NCBI GenBank assembly: GCA_024226735.1 | Contig: JAAELL010000214.1 | Span: 1 to 55,879, forward strand | From: a bacterium | Lineage (GTDB): Bacteria; Planctomycetota; UBA1135; GCA-002686595 | DNA: 55,879 nt | Direction: 5' to 3' | In this document: positions 7,662 to 16,901 of the stretch, one piece after another | Layout: each line of letters starts with the position of its first letter | Numbering within the stretch: position 1 is the stretch's first letter | The notes under the pieces: model-generated | Database searches by the model: none | The model's input: only the letters and a program-made list of their open reading frames with translations | What the model was told of the DNA's origin: nothing | Position numbers and translations under genes: made by a program

Positions 7662-10393
7662 GGGCAGCGGAGCGCTTTGATCCGCGGCAATTCGAGTCGG
7701 CATCGGGCCTGCGGCCCGCGAGCGCCTTCGTCCTCATCGGCTTCGTTCTGCTCGCGGTCACGGCCAAGGGGGCGCATCTCGCCTTCTATTCCGGCGGCGC
7801 CCAGCCCGACGCGGTCAAGCAGGACACGGCGCCCTGGCCGCGCTTCGAGATCGTCGACCGCAACGCGCGCCCGCTCGCGGTGTCGGTCGAGTGCTTCGAC
7901 CTCACCATTTCGCCGCGCGCGATGTGGCTCTCGCACACGCCCGAATACATGGCCGAGCGCATCGCGTCCGTCCTGTCGGACGTCACGGCCGCGGACCTGC
8001 TCGTGCGCATGTTGCCCGGACCCGATGCGGAGGAAGAGGGGCGAGCGCACAGCTCCGACGCGCTCGATTCCGCGCTCGACTCCGCGCTCGACTCCGCGTT
8101 CGATGCTGGGCTCGACCCTGGGCTCGACCCTGGGCTCGTGCGCGTGACCGAGCCCGAGCTGCTCGCGTTCGACGATGACACCGCGAGCGCGATCGACCAC
8201 TGGATCCAGGACGGCGAGCGCTCCGGAGCGGCCGCGCGTCCGCTCGCCGGCATTTGGCTGGTTGAGCTGCCGGACGGTGGCTGGACGCTCGAGTGGGAGC
8301 CCGTACTCTTGTTGTCCGCCGCCACGCGCGAAGTCCACCGCGGCAAGCGGCGCAGCATGCGGCCCGAAGTCTGGACGCGCAGGCTCCTGCGCCAGCTGAC
8401 GACGCTCCTCGACGAGCGCGGTTTGCCCGACGCCGTCGCGCGCGCGCTCGCGGGTGTCGAGGGAGCGGCGCGACGCCAGGCGCTCGCCGACGCCGCGTGG
8501 GCGGAGCTAATGCCGACGACGTTCCGCGTCGTGCAGCGCCGCATCGACCCGTTCGAGGCCCACGCGCTCAGCGAGCTGCTCGCGGACGAGGCCGTGTCGC
8601 CGTGGCAGATGAAGCTCGCGCCGCGCCTCGAGCGCCGGCACCCGGTCCGCCCCGGCGTCGATCGGCCCGCGCGCGAAGACGGTCCGCTCGAGCTTCCGTC
8701 CGCCGACTCCGACGACGTTCACGGCGAGGACTCCTTCGCGGTTCTCGGCCGCTGGGGTGTGCTCGGTGCGGACGCGGCCCTCGCGCGCGCACGCGTCGAG
8801 CGCGACCTCGAGCCGCACCTGCTCGACTGGGAGGGCATCGAGGATCCCGTCGCGAAGCGGGCGTGGGAGCTCGCGACGCGCTGGCGCCCCGCGAGCGGGC
8901 TGGAGCTCTCGTGCGCGAAGGAGCTGGAGCATCCGCGGTGGAGCGAGCTCTTGCGTACCGAGCACCGTACCTACGCGCGTCGCATGCGCAGTGTCGCGCG
9001 CGACCGCCGCCGGGCATGGGACGGGCGCGTGCCCAACTACTTCGAGTCCGCACACGATGCGACGGATGTGCCGCGTTTCGTCACCACCCTCGACGCGCCC
9101 CTGCAGGAGGCGCTGCACGAGGAGTTGTCCGACGCGCTCGCGCGCTTCGACGCCGCGCTCGTCATGGGCATCGTCGTCGAGGTGGAGTCGGGTGATGTGC
9201 TCGCGATCGACTCGGTGCACGCTTACCCGAGCAGCGGCTTCGCGCCGATCCGATACGCGTTCACGCCCGGCTCGACGTTCAAGCCGATCATCATGGCGAT
9301 CGCGCTCGACCAGGGCGTGACCTATCCGAGCGAGATGCTGCCGACGCACGTTCCCGACGGCATCGTCGTGCGTCAGGGACGCGTCGGTCCGCGCCGCATC
9401 CGCGAGGCCGAGGGGGCGCCGACCGAGGAGGCGATCTCCGTCGAGAACGGGCTCGCGCACTCGGTGAACGCGATCCTCGTTCAGATCGGCCTGCGTGTCC
9501 CCGCGGACGTTCTGCGCGGGCGGCTCGTCGGTCTCGGCTACGGCACGCGCCCCGACGTCGGGCTCGGCCCGGAGACGGCGGGCTACGTGACGCCGCTCGA
9601 CGACGAGGGCACGTGGAACGCGGTCTACACCCACGCCTCGGTCTGCTTCGGCCATGAGGTAACGACGTCGCTGTGGCAGCACGCCGCGGCGATGGCGAGT
9701 CTCTTCCGCGGCGGCCTCGCGCGTCCGCTGCGGCTGATCGCGGCGGTCGAGCAGGGTACGCAGCGCTGGGAACTCCCGCTCGCGGGCGGGAAGCGCGTGC
9801 TGTCGCGCGAGGCGTGCGAGGCCGTGCGCGAGATGATGGAGATGGGCGCGCGCGAGGGCACGGGCGATCGCGTCGCCGGCCCCGATCACTGCCCCGAGTT
9901 CGAGTTCATCGGGACCAAGACGGGCACGACCGAGAAGGTTCCAACCGAGATCTGCGCCCACGTCGAGATGGCGCACCACGCCGAGCACGGGCGCGATCGC
10001 ACGAGCTGCGCGCGCGAGCACCTGACGGCGATGCGTGGCCGGCGCGACCACAAGGGCATCCGCAAGACTTGCTACACCTCGTCGATGTGCGCGGTGGGGC
10101 GTCTGCCGGGCTCCGAGCGCGAGATCCTCACGTTCGTCGTCGTGGAGGAGCCGCGCGCGAAGGAGAAGTTCGGCGCGGACGTCGCGGGGCACACGACCGT
10201 GCGCGTGTTGCGCAGGGCGTTCGACTTGATGCCCGAATACCGCGCGCCGTTGGAGGCGGAACACGAGCCGAGCGCACTGGGTCGCCGTGCGGACGGCGCC
10301 CTGTTCGAGGGCACGCGGCTCGAAGGCGATTGGTTCAACCCGAGCGACATGCCTTGGGCCGAGCCGGACTACGTCGAAGGAGCGGGCTTCTGA
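7658..10393 (+). CDS. ftsI: Class B penicillin-binding protein, FtsI-like, unusually long
   Basis: This is a monofunctional peptidoglycan transpeptidase, expected to work with the FtsW encoded nearby. It has one N-terminal span (about 23-40) and then a pedestal region. The catalytic motifs are complete: S539-T-F-K542, S602-V-N604 and K754-T-G756. At 911 residues it is far longer than typical FtsI (roughly 580-700). The extra length comes from an enlarged pedestal, a tetrapeptide repeat (ALDS/GLDP, residues 135-160) and about 45 residues after KTG holding C766, C784, C805, C811 and several histidines. It starts with GTG overlapping the ftsL-like stop. It could equally be a PBP2-type elongation enzyme; the cluster position favours septal synthesis. 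Confidence 0.9.
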   Translation: MRAAERFDPRQFESASGLRPASAFVLIGFVLLAVTAKGAHLAFYSGGAQPDAVKQDTAPWPRFEIVDRNARPLAVSVECFDLTISPRAMWLSHTPEYMAERIASVLSDVTAADLLVRMLPGPDAEEEGRAHSSDALDSALDSALDSAFDAGLDPGLDPGLVRVTEPELLAFDDDTASAIDHWIQDGERSGAAARPLAGIWLVELPDGGWTLEWEPVLLLSAATREVHRGKRRSMRPEVWTRRLLRQLTTLLDERGLPDAVARALAGVEGAARRQALADAAWAELMPTTFRVVQRRIDPFEAHALSELLADEAVSPWQMKLAPRLERRHPVRPGVDRPAREDGPLELPSADSDDVHGEDSFAVLGRWGVLGADAALARARVERDLEPHLLDWEGIEDPVAKRAWELATRWRPASGLELSCAKELEHPRWSELLRTEHRTYARRMRSVARDRRRAWDGRVPNYFESAHDATDVPRFVTTLDAPLQEALHEELSDALARFDAALVMGIVVEVESGDVLAIDSVHAYPSSGFAPIRYAFTPGSTFKPIIMAIALDQGVTYPSEMLPTHVPDGIVVRQGRVGPRRIREAEGAPTEEAISVENGLAHSVNAILVQIGLRVPADVLRGRLVGLGYGTRPDVGLGPETAGYVTPLDDEGTWNAVYTHASVCFGHEVTTSLWQHAAAMASLFRGGLARPLRLIAAVEQGTQRWELPLAGGKRVLSREACEAVREMMEMGAREGTGDRVAGPDHCPEFEFIGTKTGTTEKVPTEICAHVEMAHHAEHGRDRTSCAREHLTAMRGRRDHKGIRKTCYTSSMCAVGRLPGSEREILTFVVVEEPRAKEKFGADVAGHTTVRVLRRAFDLMPEYRAPLEAEHEPSALGRRADGALFEGTRLEGDWFNPSDMPWAEPDYVEGAGF
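8060..8137 (+). repeat. In-frame 12-bp tandem repeats within the PBP gene
   Basis: About six 12-base units (GCGCTCGAYTCC, then GGGCTCGACCCT) encode ALDS three times, AFDA once and GLDP twice (PBP residues 135-160). The array keeps the frame and lies in the pedestal region, away from the active site. Copy number is likely to vary between strains by slippage. Confidence 0.8.
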
Positions 10394-10412
10394 TGAAGAG
10401 AGCGAGTTTCTC

Positions 10413-11954
10413 ATGATTCGGCTCGCCGACCTCGTGCGCCGTCTCGGCGGCCGCTGCGAGCTGCCCGATGCCGGGCCGACGATCTGGGACGTTCACCTCG
10501 ACTCGCGCCGTGTCGGCGTCGGCGATCTCTTCGTCGCGCTGCCAGGTGCTTCGGCTGACGGCGCGGGCTTCGTCTCCGACGCCGTCGCCCGCGGGGCCGT
10601 CGCCGTGCTCGCACCGAGCGAGCTCGACCTGCGCGGGGTGCCCGTCGAGCTGCCGGGCCTCGACGTCGTCCAGTGGGTCCACCCCGACGCGCGGCGCGCG
10701 GCGGGACTCGCGGCCGCGGCCGTTTGCGGCGAGCCGGCGCAGCACCTCGCGGTGTGCGGCATCACCGGAACGAACGGCAAGACGACGACGGCGCACATCC
10801 TCGGCCACTTGCTCGAGCACTCCGGACGCGCGCCTGCCGTGCTCGGAACCGCGGGGCACCGGCTGTCCGGCGGGCGCGCGCTCGAGGCCAGCCACACGAC
10901 GCCCGACGCGCCCGAGCTGCACCGGCTGTTCCGGTTGCACCGGCTCTCGGGCGGCGACTGCGTCGTGATGGAGGCGAGCTCGCACGCGCTGCTTCAGGAG
11001 CGCACCGCGGGCATCGACTTCACCGTGGCCGTCTTCACGAATCTGACGCGCGACCACCTGGACTACCACGGCGACATGCCGAGCTACGTCCGGGCCAAGG
11101 CGCGCCTCTTCGAACAACTCGGGCCGTATTCCGCGGCCGTCCTCAACGCCGACGACCCCATGTGGGAAACGATGGCCGAGGCGGCGCGCGAACAGGGCGC
11201 CCGAGTGGTGACGTACAGCACCAGGTCGGACTCCGACCTGCGCGCTGCTCGACTGAGTACCGACCTCCAGGGTTCGCGCTTCGTACTCGATGGGATGGGG
11301 ATCTTCTCGAAGGAGATGCGGTTGCCCCTGCGAGGCCGGTACAACGTCGAGAACGCGCTCGCGGCTGCGGCCGCTGCGCGCCTGATGGGGGCGAGTCCTT
11401 CTGACGTCTCGGAAGGGCTCGCCACCACCTCCGCCGCACCCGGTCGGCTCGAGCCGATCCCGACGGGTTCGCGCGGATTCGAGCTGTACGTCGACTACGC
11501 ACATACGCCGGACGCGCTCGAGCGCGTGCTCGTCGCCCTGCGCGAGGACCTCGATGCGCGCGAAGCCGACGGTGACCCCAGCGCGGCGTCGCAGAATCGC
11601 GGACGGCTGATCGTCGTCTTCGGCTGTGGCGGCGATCGGGACGCGGGCAAGCGGCCGGAGATGGGGCACGTCGCGACGCGCCTCGCCGACGTCGCGATCG
11701 TCACCAGCGACAACCCGCGTGGCGAAGCGCCCGAGCGCATCGTCGCGCAGATCCTCGACGGAGTGGAGCCCGGCGCGCCCGCGGAGCCCTTGATCGAGGT
11801 CGACCGGCGCCGGGCGATCCAGCGCGCCGTCGAGGTGGCCCTGCCCGGCGACGTCGTCCTCGTCGCGGGCAAGGGGCACGAGCGGGGGCAAGTGATACAG
11901 GGGTGCGTCGTCGCGTTCGACGACCGCGTCGTGGCCAAGGAGGTTCTCTCTTGA
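10413..11954 (+). CDS. murE: UDP-MurNAc-tripeptide ligase MurE, meso-DAP type
   Basis: MurE adds the third stem residue to UDP-MurNAc-L-Ala-D-Glu in the cytoplasm, using ATP. The ATP loop GITGTNGKTTT is at residues 116-126. The central domain has SSHAL and TNLTRDHLDYHG. The C-terminal domain has DYAHTPDALERV, FGCGGDRDAGKRPEMG and the DNPR tetrad (433-436) that selects meso-diaminopimelate. The product is 513 residues, normal for the family. The ATG at 10413 gives the conserved N terminus (MIRLADLVRRLGG). Longer in-frame starts would run back into the PBP gene. It lies 19 bases after the PBP stop and overlaps murF. Confidence 0.97.
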   Translation: MIRLADLVRRLGGRCELPDAGPTIWDVHLDSRRVGVGDLFVALPGASADGAGFVSDAVARGAVAVLAPSELDLRGVPVELPGLDVVQWVHPDARRAAGLAAAAVCGEPAQHLAVCGITGTNGKTTTAHILGHLLEHSGRAPAVLGTAGHRLSGGRALEASHTTPDAPELHRLFRLHRLSGGDCVVMEASSHALLQERTAGIDFTVAVFTNLTRDHLDYHGDMPSYVRAKARLFEQLGPYSAAVLNADDPMWETMAEAAREQGARVVTYSTRSDSDLRAARLSTDLQGSRFVLDGMGIFSKEMRLPLRGRYNVENALAAAAAARLMGASPSDVSEGLATTSAAPGRLEPIPTGSRGFELYVDYAHTPDALERVLVALREDLDAREADGDPSAASQNRGRLIVVFGCGGDRDAGKRPEMGHVATRLADVAIVTSDNPRGEAPERIVAQILDGVEPGAPAEPLIEVDRRRAIQRAVEVALPGDVVLVAGKGHERGQVIQGCVVAFDDRVVAKEVLS

Positions 11955-13390
11955 CGAGTCTGATGCTGAGCGACGTGCTGGAGTCGACCGGGGCCGTGCT
12001 CTTGCGCGGCGACGCGAGCCGGCCGCTCACCGGTGTCTCCACGGACACGCGGACCCTGCGGCGCGAAGAGCTCTTCCTCGCTCTCTCGGGGCCGAACTTC
12101 GACGGCAACCGTTTCGCGGGAGAAGCGGTCGAGCGCGGTGCGGGCTGTCTTCTGTTGCGCTCGGACTTCGAGCCGCTCGAGGAAGACGCGCAGCTCGTGC
12201 GCGCGGTGCCCGGCGACGTGCCGATCGCGGCGTGCCATTCGCCGCGGCGTGCGCTCTCCGACCTCGCGGCCTGGCACCGCCAGCGGCTCGACATCCCCGT
12301 CGTCGGGATCACGGGCTCGTGTGGCAAGACCTCGACCAAGAACATCCTGCTCGAGCTCCTGAAGGACCACTTCTCCGCGGTCGGCAGCCCCGCCTCGTTC
12401 AACAACGACATCGGCGTGCCGCACACGCTGCTGATGGCGGACGAGCGAACCGAGGCGCTGGTCGTCGAGATGGGGACCAACGCGCCGGGCGAGATCGCGG
12501 GCCTGTGCCGCACCGCCCGGCCGAACGCGGGCATCATCACGAACGTGGGCGCGTCGCACCTCGAGGGCCTCGGGTCGGTCGAGGGGGTCGCGCGCGAGAA
12601 GGGCGAGCTGGCGGCATCCTTGCCCGAGTCCGGCTTCTGCGTGCTCAACGCGGACTGCCGTTGGACAGAATCCTTGCGCGACACGACGCGCGCGCGGGTG
12701 ATCACGTTCAGCGTCGAAGGCATGAACGGTTCGACGGGCGATCTCGACGCCTCCGAAGTCTGGTTTCACGCGGGCGGCACGACCTTCAAGCTGCGCAGCG
12801 AGTTCTTCGGTGTCCGCGAGGTCACGATGCCGCTGCTCGGACTGCACACGGTCCAGAACGTGCTCGCCGCGCTCGCGGCCGGTGTCGGGATGGGCCTCGA
12901 CGTCGATAGCGTCCTGCCAGCGACGACGCGCTTGCGCGATGGCCGCCGGCGCCTCGAGCGCATCGAGGTTCGCGGCATGACGCTGTTCGACGACAGCTAC
13001 AACGCCAACCCCGAGTCGGCGCGCGCCAGCGTGCGTGTCCTCGCCGGCCAGCACGGCCACGCCCGGCGCGTGCTGGTCTTGGGCGAGATGCTCGAGCTGG
13101 GCGAGTTCGGTGCCGAGCTGCACCACGAGATCGGTGTCCACGCCGCCCAGGCCGGCGTCGACATGCTGTTGCTCGTCGGAGAGCTGACGCGCGCGACCGC
13201 CGCGGGCGCACTCGAGGGCGGCCTGCCGGCCGACCGGATCGTGCACTTCGACGACTTGTACGATGCGCTCGATGTCGTCCCCACCCTCCTGCGCGACGGC
13301 GACGTCGCGCTCGTGAAGGGCAGTCGCGCGACTGGCCTCGAGCGTCTCGTCGAACGTCTCGTGGAACCCGCGGCCGCGGTCGCGGAGTGA
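11951..13390 (+). CDS. murF: UDP-MurNAc-tripeptide:D-Ala-D-Ala ligase MurF
   Basis: MurF attaches D-Ala-D-Ala to the UDP-MurNAc-tripeptide, completing the stem peptide. Motifs are the ATP loop GITGSCGKTSTK, then SFNNDIGVP and VVEMGTNAPGEIAGL, and in the C-terminal domain DDSYNANPESARA. The start is decided by the ribosome site: AAGGAGGT at 11937-11944 sits about 7 bases before a TTG at 11951 that overlaps the murE stop (TTGA). The nearer ATG at 11963 would be too far from it. The product is 479 residues. It is followed 6 bases later by mraY. No ddl is present in the cluster to supply the dipeptide. Confidence 0.96.
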   Translation: MTSLMLSDVLESTGAVLLRGDASRPLTGVSTDTRTLRREELFLALSGPNFDGNRFAGEAVERGAGCLLLRSDFEPLEEDAQLVRAVPGDVPIAACHSPRRALSDLAAWHRQRLDIPVVGITGSCGKTSTKNILLELLKDHFSAVGSPASFNNDIGVPHTLLMADERTEALVVEMGTNAPGEIAGLCRTARPNAGIITNVGASHLEGLGSVEGVAREKGELAASLPESGFCVLNADCRWTESLRDTTRARVITFSVEGMNGSTGDLDASEVWFHAGGTTFKLRSEFFGVREVTMPLLGLHTVQNVLAALAAGVGMGLDVDSVLPATTRLRDGRRRLERIEVRGMTLFDDSYNANPESARASVRVLAGQHGHARRVLVLGEMLELGEFGAELHHEIGVHAAQAGVDMLLLVGELTRATAAGALEGGLPADRIVHFDDLYDALDVVPTLLRDGDVALVKGSRATGLERLVERLVEPAAAVAE

Positions 13391-13396
13391 CATCTG

Positions 13397-14542
13397 ATGC
13401 TGCCTGAGCTCTTTCGCGAACACTCCGACCTCGCGTTGTTCGGGTACATCTCGTTCCGGATGGCGATGGCGGGCCTGACCGCCTTCGCGCTCGCGCTCGC
13501 TTTTGGCGCGCCGACGATCCAATGGCTCAAGCGCCACCGCGTCGGTGAGGACGTCACGAAGACGGATGCGTACGAGCTCGGCAAGCTGGCCCAGAAGATG
13601 GGCAAGCACGACACGCCGACGATGGGGGGCAGCTTCCTCGTCGCGTCGTTGCTCCTGTCGGTTCTGCTCTGGTGCCGTCTCGACAACCTGCACGTCGTAC
13701 TGGCGATGGTGCTGACGGCCGGTCTCGCCGCGGTTGGCTTCGTCGATGATTTCAAGAAGCTGACGATCCGCCATTCCAAGGGGCTCAGCCCGCGCGCGAA
13801 GCTTGTCGGGCAGACCGTCGTGACGCTGTTCGTCATGGGCGCGCTCGCGTGGTACGCGCACGCGTCCGATCGGTTCTCGCTGCTCTCGATCTATCCGCCG
13901 TTCTTCAAGGACGTCTCCATCTCGTTCGGCGAGAGCGCCGTCGGCATCGTGCTCTTTCTCGCGTTCGGCTGGCTCGTTGTGGCCGGCACGTCGAACGCCG
14001 CGAACATCACCGACGGGCTCGACGGGCTCGCGGCGGGGTGCATGCTGATCTCGGGGCTCGCCCTCTCGGTCTTCTGCTACGTGACCGGCCGCTCGGACTG
14101 GAGCGAGTACTTGCTCTTGCCCTACATCCCGGCCGCGTCCGAGATGGCGGTCGTCGGCGGCGCGCTGTGCGGCGCGTGCATGGGCTTTCTCTGGTACAAC
14201 GCGTTCCCCGCGAAGGTCTTCATGGGGGACTCGGGTTCGCTCCCGATCGGTGGGCTCCTGGCGTGGATGGCGCTCGTGTCCAAGCAGGAGCTCGTGCTGC
14301 CGTTGCTCGGCTTCGTCTTCTTCGCGGAGATGGGCTCGAGCGCTCTCCAGCGCACGTGGTACCGACGGACGGGGGGCAAGCGCCTCTTCACGATGGCGCC
14401 GATCCACCACGGCTTGCAGCTCAAGGGCGGGATTTTCAAGCCCGGTGCCGCGCCGTGGCACGAAGTCACGATCGTCGTTCGCGCCTGGATCGTCGCCGCC
14501 GCGTGCGCGATGGCCAGCCTGGCCCTTTTGAAGGTGCGCTGA
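13397..14542 (+). CDS. mraY: Phospho-MurNAc-pentapeptide transferase MraY
   Basis: MraY is the integral membrane enzyme that moves phospho-MurNAc-pentapeptide to undecaprenyl phosphate, giving lipid I. The protein has 381 residues and about ten membrane spans. Family signatures are TPTMGG near residue 75, FVDDFKK with the catalytic aspartates, NAANITDGLDGLAAG, FMGDSGS and MAPIHHGLQLKG (one histidine fewer than the usual triple run). It lies 6 bases after murF and 7 bases before ftsW. In most bacteria murD sits between mraY and ftsW; it is absent here, so MurD must be encoded elsewhere. Confidence 0.97.
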   Translation: MLPELFREHSDLALFGYISFRMAMAGLTAFALALAFGAPTIQWLKRHRVGEDVTKTDAYELGKLAQKMGKHDTPTMGGSFLVASLLLSVLLWCRLDNLHVVLAMVLTAGLAAVGFVDDFKKLTIRHSKGLSPRAKLVGQTVVTLFVMGALAWYAHASDRFSLLSIYPPFFKDVSISFGESAVGIVLFLAFGWLVVAGTSNAANITDGLDGLAAGCMLISGLALSVFCYVTGRSDWSEYLLLPYIPAASEMAVVGGALCGACMGFLWYNAFPAKVFMGDSGSLPIGGLLAWMALVSKQELVLPLLGFVFFAEMGSSALQRTWYRRTGGKRLFTMAPIHHGLQLKGGIFKPGAAPWHEVTIVVRAWIVAAACAMASLALLKVR

Positions 14543-14549
14543 GGCTCGC

Positions 14550-15758
14550 ATGGCTCGTTTTCGACGTCGCCCGGCCGCCCAGCTCGCGGGCATGGAGCTG
14601 CCCGAAGAGCATCAGCTCACGTTCGCCGAGCGCCTCGACGGACTGACGCGTCGCGCCTTCGTGCTCGACCCGACGGGCCCCGCGCTCGGCGTGTTCTTCT
14701 GCGTGCTCGCGTTGATCGCGCTCGGGTTCCTGTTGCAGGTCAGCCACGCCGCGACGACGGTGCCGCCCGAGGCGCTGCAGGGCGAGATCGTGCATCTGCT
14801 CGGCTACCGGCTCCTGGGGCTCGCGGTGATGCTCGGCGCGTTCCACCTCGGCCCGCGCGGGATCAAGCGCTTCGTCCCGGCGCTGACGGCCGTCGTGATC
14901 CTCACGCTCGCCGCCGTGTACGTGCCGTTCGTCAATGCGCACGTCAACGGCTCGCGGCGCTGGCTCGAGCTGCCGATCGTCTCGACGACGGTCCAGCCCT
15001 CGGAGCTGGCGCGCGTCGTCATCGTCCTGTGGGTCGCGGGGCGCTGCGTGCAGCTCGGTCCGCGCGTGCAGGACGCGCGCACGGGCTACCTGCCGATGCT
15101 CTTGTTCGGGCTCATGCTCTTCGGGCTGATCCTCGGCGAGCCCGACATCGGCGGCGCGCTGCTCTTTTTGATCTGCTTCATCTCGACGCTCTGGGTCGGC
15201 GGCGCGCGCCAGAGCCACGTCGCCAGCTCGGTCGTCCTCGGAGGCGGTGGAGCCCTCTTGCTCGGCGTGTCGCTCTTCGCCTACGTCCGCGAGCGCCTCG
15301 CGGTGTGGATCGGCGAGAGCTCCAACGACCAAGTCACGCGCGCGGCGGAAGCGATCGCAAGCGGCGATCTGTTCGGCGTCGGCTTCGGCCACGGCGGCTT
15401 CCGCAACGCCAACCTGCAGTACATGCAGAGCGACTACGTGTTCGCTCTGGTCGGCGAGGAGCTGGGCTTCGTCGGCATCCTGGTCGTGCTGGGCCTCCTG
15501 TTCAGCTACGTCTGGTTTTCCCTGCGCCTCGTGCTGTCGATCCGGGAGCGCTACGACGCCCTGGTCGCCTTCGGCTTGCTCGTGTCGGTGGCCTTCCAGG
15601 CCATGCTCCACGTGCAGGTCGTCACGGGTCTCGCTCCCCCCAAGGGCATGAACCTCCCCTTCATCAGCGAGGGCGGTAGCGCGCTCATCGCTTCGTGTCT
15701 CGCGATCGGACTCGCTCTCGGTGCCGTGCGCCGTGTGCCCGACTCGCCGAGGTCATGA
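14550..15758 (+). CDS. ftsW: SEDS peptidoglycan polymerase FtsW
   Basis: FtsW is the SEDS-family glycosyltransferase that polymerises lipid II at the septum with a class B PBP. The protein has 402 residues. About 40 cytoplasmic N-terminal residues precede roughly nine or ten spans. Diagnostic segments are NGSRRW, QPSELARV, GEPDIGGALLF, DLFGVGFGHGG, DYVFALVGEELGFVG and KGMNLPFISEGGSALI. RodA has the same fold, but the cluster position next to mraY and murG indicates FtsW. Its partner PBP is the 911-residue protein upstream. A 48-base pyrimidine-rich spacer (TC repeats) separates it from the LysM gene. Confidence 0.95.
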   Translation: MARFRRRPAAQLAGMELPEEHQLTFAERLDGLTRRAFVLDPTGPALGVFFCVLALIALGFLLQVSHAATTVPPEALQGEIVHLLGYRLLGLAVMLGAFHLGPRGIKRFVPALTAVVILTLAAVYVPFVNAHVNGSRRWLELPIVSTTVQPSELARVVIVLWVAGRCVQLGPRVQDARTGYLPMLLFGLMLFGLILGEPDIGGALLFLICFISTLWVGGARQSHVASSVVLGGGGALLLGVSLFAYVRERLAVWIGESSNDQVTRAAEAIASGDLFGVGFGHGGFRNANLQYMQSDYVFALVGEELGFVGILVVLGLLFSYVWFSLRLVLSIRERYDALVAFGLLVSVAFQAMLHVQVVTGLAPPKGMNLPFISEGGSALIASCLAIGLALGAVRRVPDSPRS

Positions 15759-15806
15759 GTCATCTCTCTCTCTCTGTCGTCTCTGTCCTTTACCCCATCC
15801 CCAACC

Positions 15807-16901
15807 ATGCAACAGATCGAACGCGTCGGCGTCATCGCCTTGCTGCTCATGGTCGTCACCATCGTCGTCGTCGCTCTCTGGGACGACGGTGGATCTGCCG
15901 TCGACGAAGAAGCTGCACAGGCCGAAGAGCAAGCGCGCGAAGCAGGCCCACGTCCATCCGAGCGCCCCGAGGCCCAGCCCCGGCGGCCGCGTGAGGAGCC
16001 CGTGTCGCGCGGTCAAGTCGGTCGCGACGAACCGTTGCGCTCGACGCGCGCCGGTACGCGGAAGCGCACGACCGCGCCCCTCGACCCGTCCGTCCATTCC
16101 GGCGACACGACGAGCGCCGAGACGCGCCGCGCCGAGACGTCGCGGCTGAACCCTCGCCGCGAGAGTGGCCAGCGCTCGCGGCGCGACGAAGAGCGGACGC
16201 GCCTCTCGATTCCCGAGCAGGATGCCCGGTCGGGCCGCGTCACCGAGGGGATCGAATTCGGCCCGCGGCGTCGCAACGAGACGCGCCAGCAGCCGCGCAC
16301 GGATCCGGAGCGCCGAGGCCACACGACAAGGACGGAGCCTCTGGCCCAGTCGCAGGCCCCGCGCGTGACGCCGACCGTCCGCGCGCAGCCGGCGAGCTCG
16401 CGCACCGCGCAGGAGCCGCGACCGTCGGGCTCGCGCACGTACGTCGTGAAGGCTGGCGACAGCCTCGAGCGTATCGCGCGACGTGAGCTGGGGGAGGGGG
16501 CGCGCTGGCGTGAGCTCCAGGCGCTCAACGGAGGCGTCGACCCCTTGAAGCTGCACGTCGGGCGCAAGCTCGTCCTGCCCGGCGGCGAGGGCCAGCCTGC
16601 GCCGAAGAAGCCCACAGGCCCCCAGCCCAAGCCCGAGCGCAAGAAGAAGAGCAAGGCCGCGACCGACGGACGCATCTACGTCGTCAAGGCGGGGGACATC
16701 CTCGGCCGCATCGCCCAGCGCGAGCTCGGCAGCTCGCGCCATTGGCGCAAGATCCTCGACGCCAACCCCAAGCTGAACCCCGACCGCCTCTTCGTCGGCG
16801 CGAAGATCGTCCTCCCCGAGGTCGACGGCGCGCCCGAGGAAGAGCGCCGCCTCGTCGCCAAGGCCGACCGCCCGGTCGACAACACCTACCGCGTGCGATG
16901 A
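15807..16901 (+). CDS. Membrane-anchored protein with two LysM domains
   Basis: The protein has 364 residues with an N-terminal membrane span (about 5-25), a long Arg/Pro/Glu-rich disordered linker (about 35-205) and two LysM domains at about 211-257 and 290-337 (both start Y-V-V-K-A-G-D). LysM domains bind GlcNAc-containing glycans, so this should attach to peptidoglycan outside the membrane. A Lys/Pro-rich hinge separates the domains. It is not part of the classical cluster, and its place between ftsW and murG suggests a role in septal wall synthesis or anchoring. No catalytic domain is present. Its stop overlaps the next start (ATGA). Confidence 0.88.
   Translation: MQQIERVGVIALLLMVVTIVVVALWDDGGSAVDEEAAQAEEQAREAGPRPSERPEAQPRRPREEPVSRGQVGRDEPLRSTRAGTRKRTTAPLDPSVHSGDTTSAETRRAETSRLNPRRESGQRSRRDEERTRLSIPEQDARSGRVTEGIEFGPRRRNETRQQPRTDPERRGHTTRTEPLAQSQAPRVTPTVRAQPASSRTAQEPRPSGSRTYVVKAGDSLERIARRELGEGARWRELQALNGGVDPLKLHVGRKLVLPGGEGQPAPKKPTGPQPKPERKKKSKAATDGRIYVVKAGDILGRIAQRELGSSRHWRKILDANPKLNPDRLFVGAKIVLPEVDGAPEEERRLVAKADRPVDNTYRVR

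Noticed and set aside
11495..14593. A very long open frame on the minus strand across murE, murF and mraY
   Set aside because: It is antisense to three conserved genes, is Arg/Glu/His-rich without family motifs, and arises because GC-rich coding DNA leaves antisense frames open.
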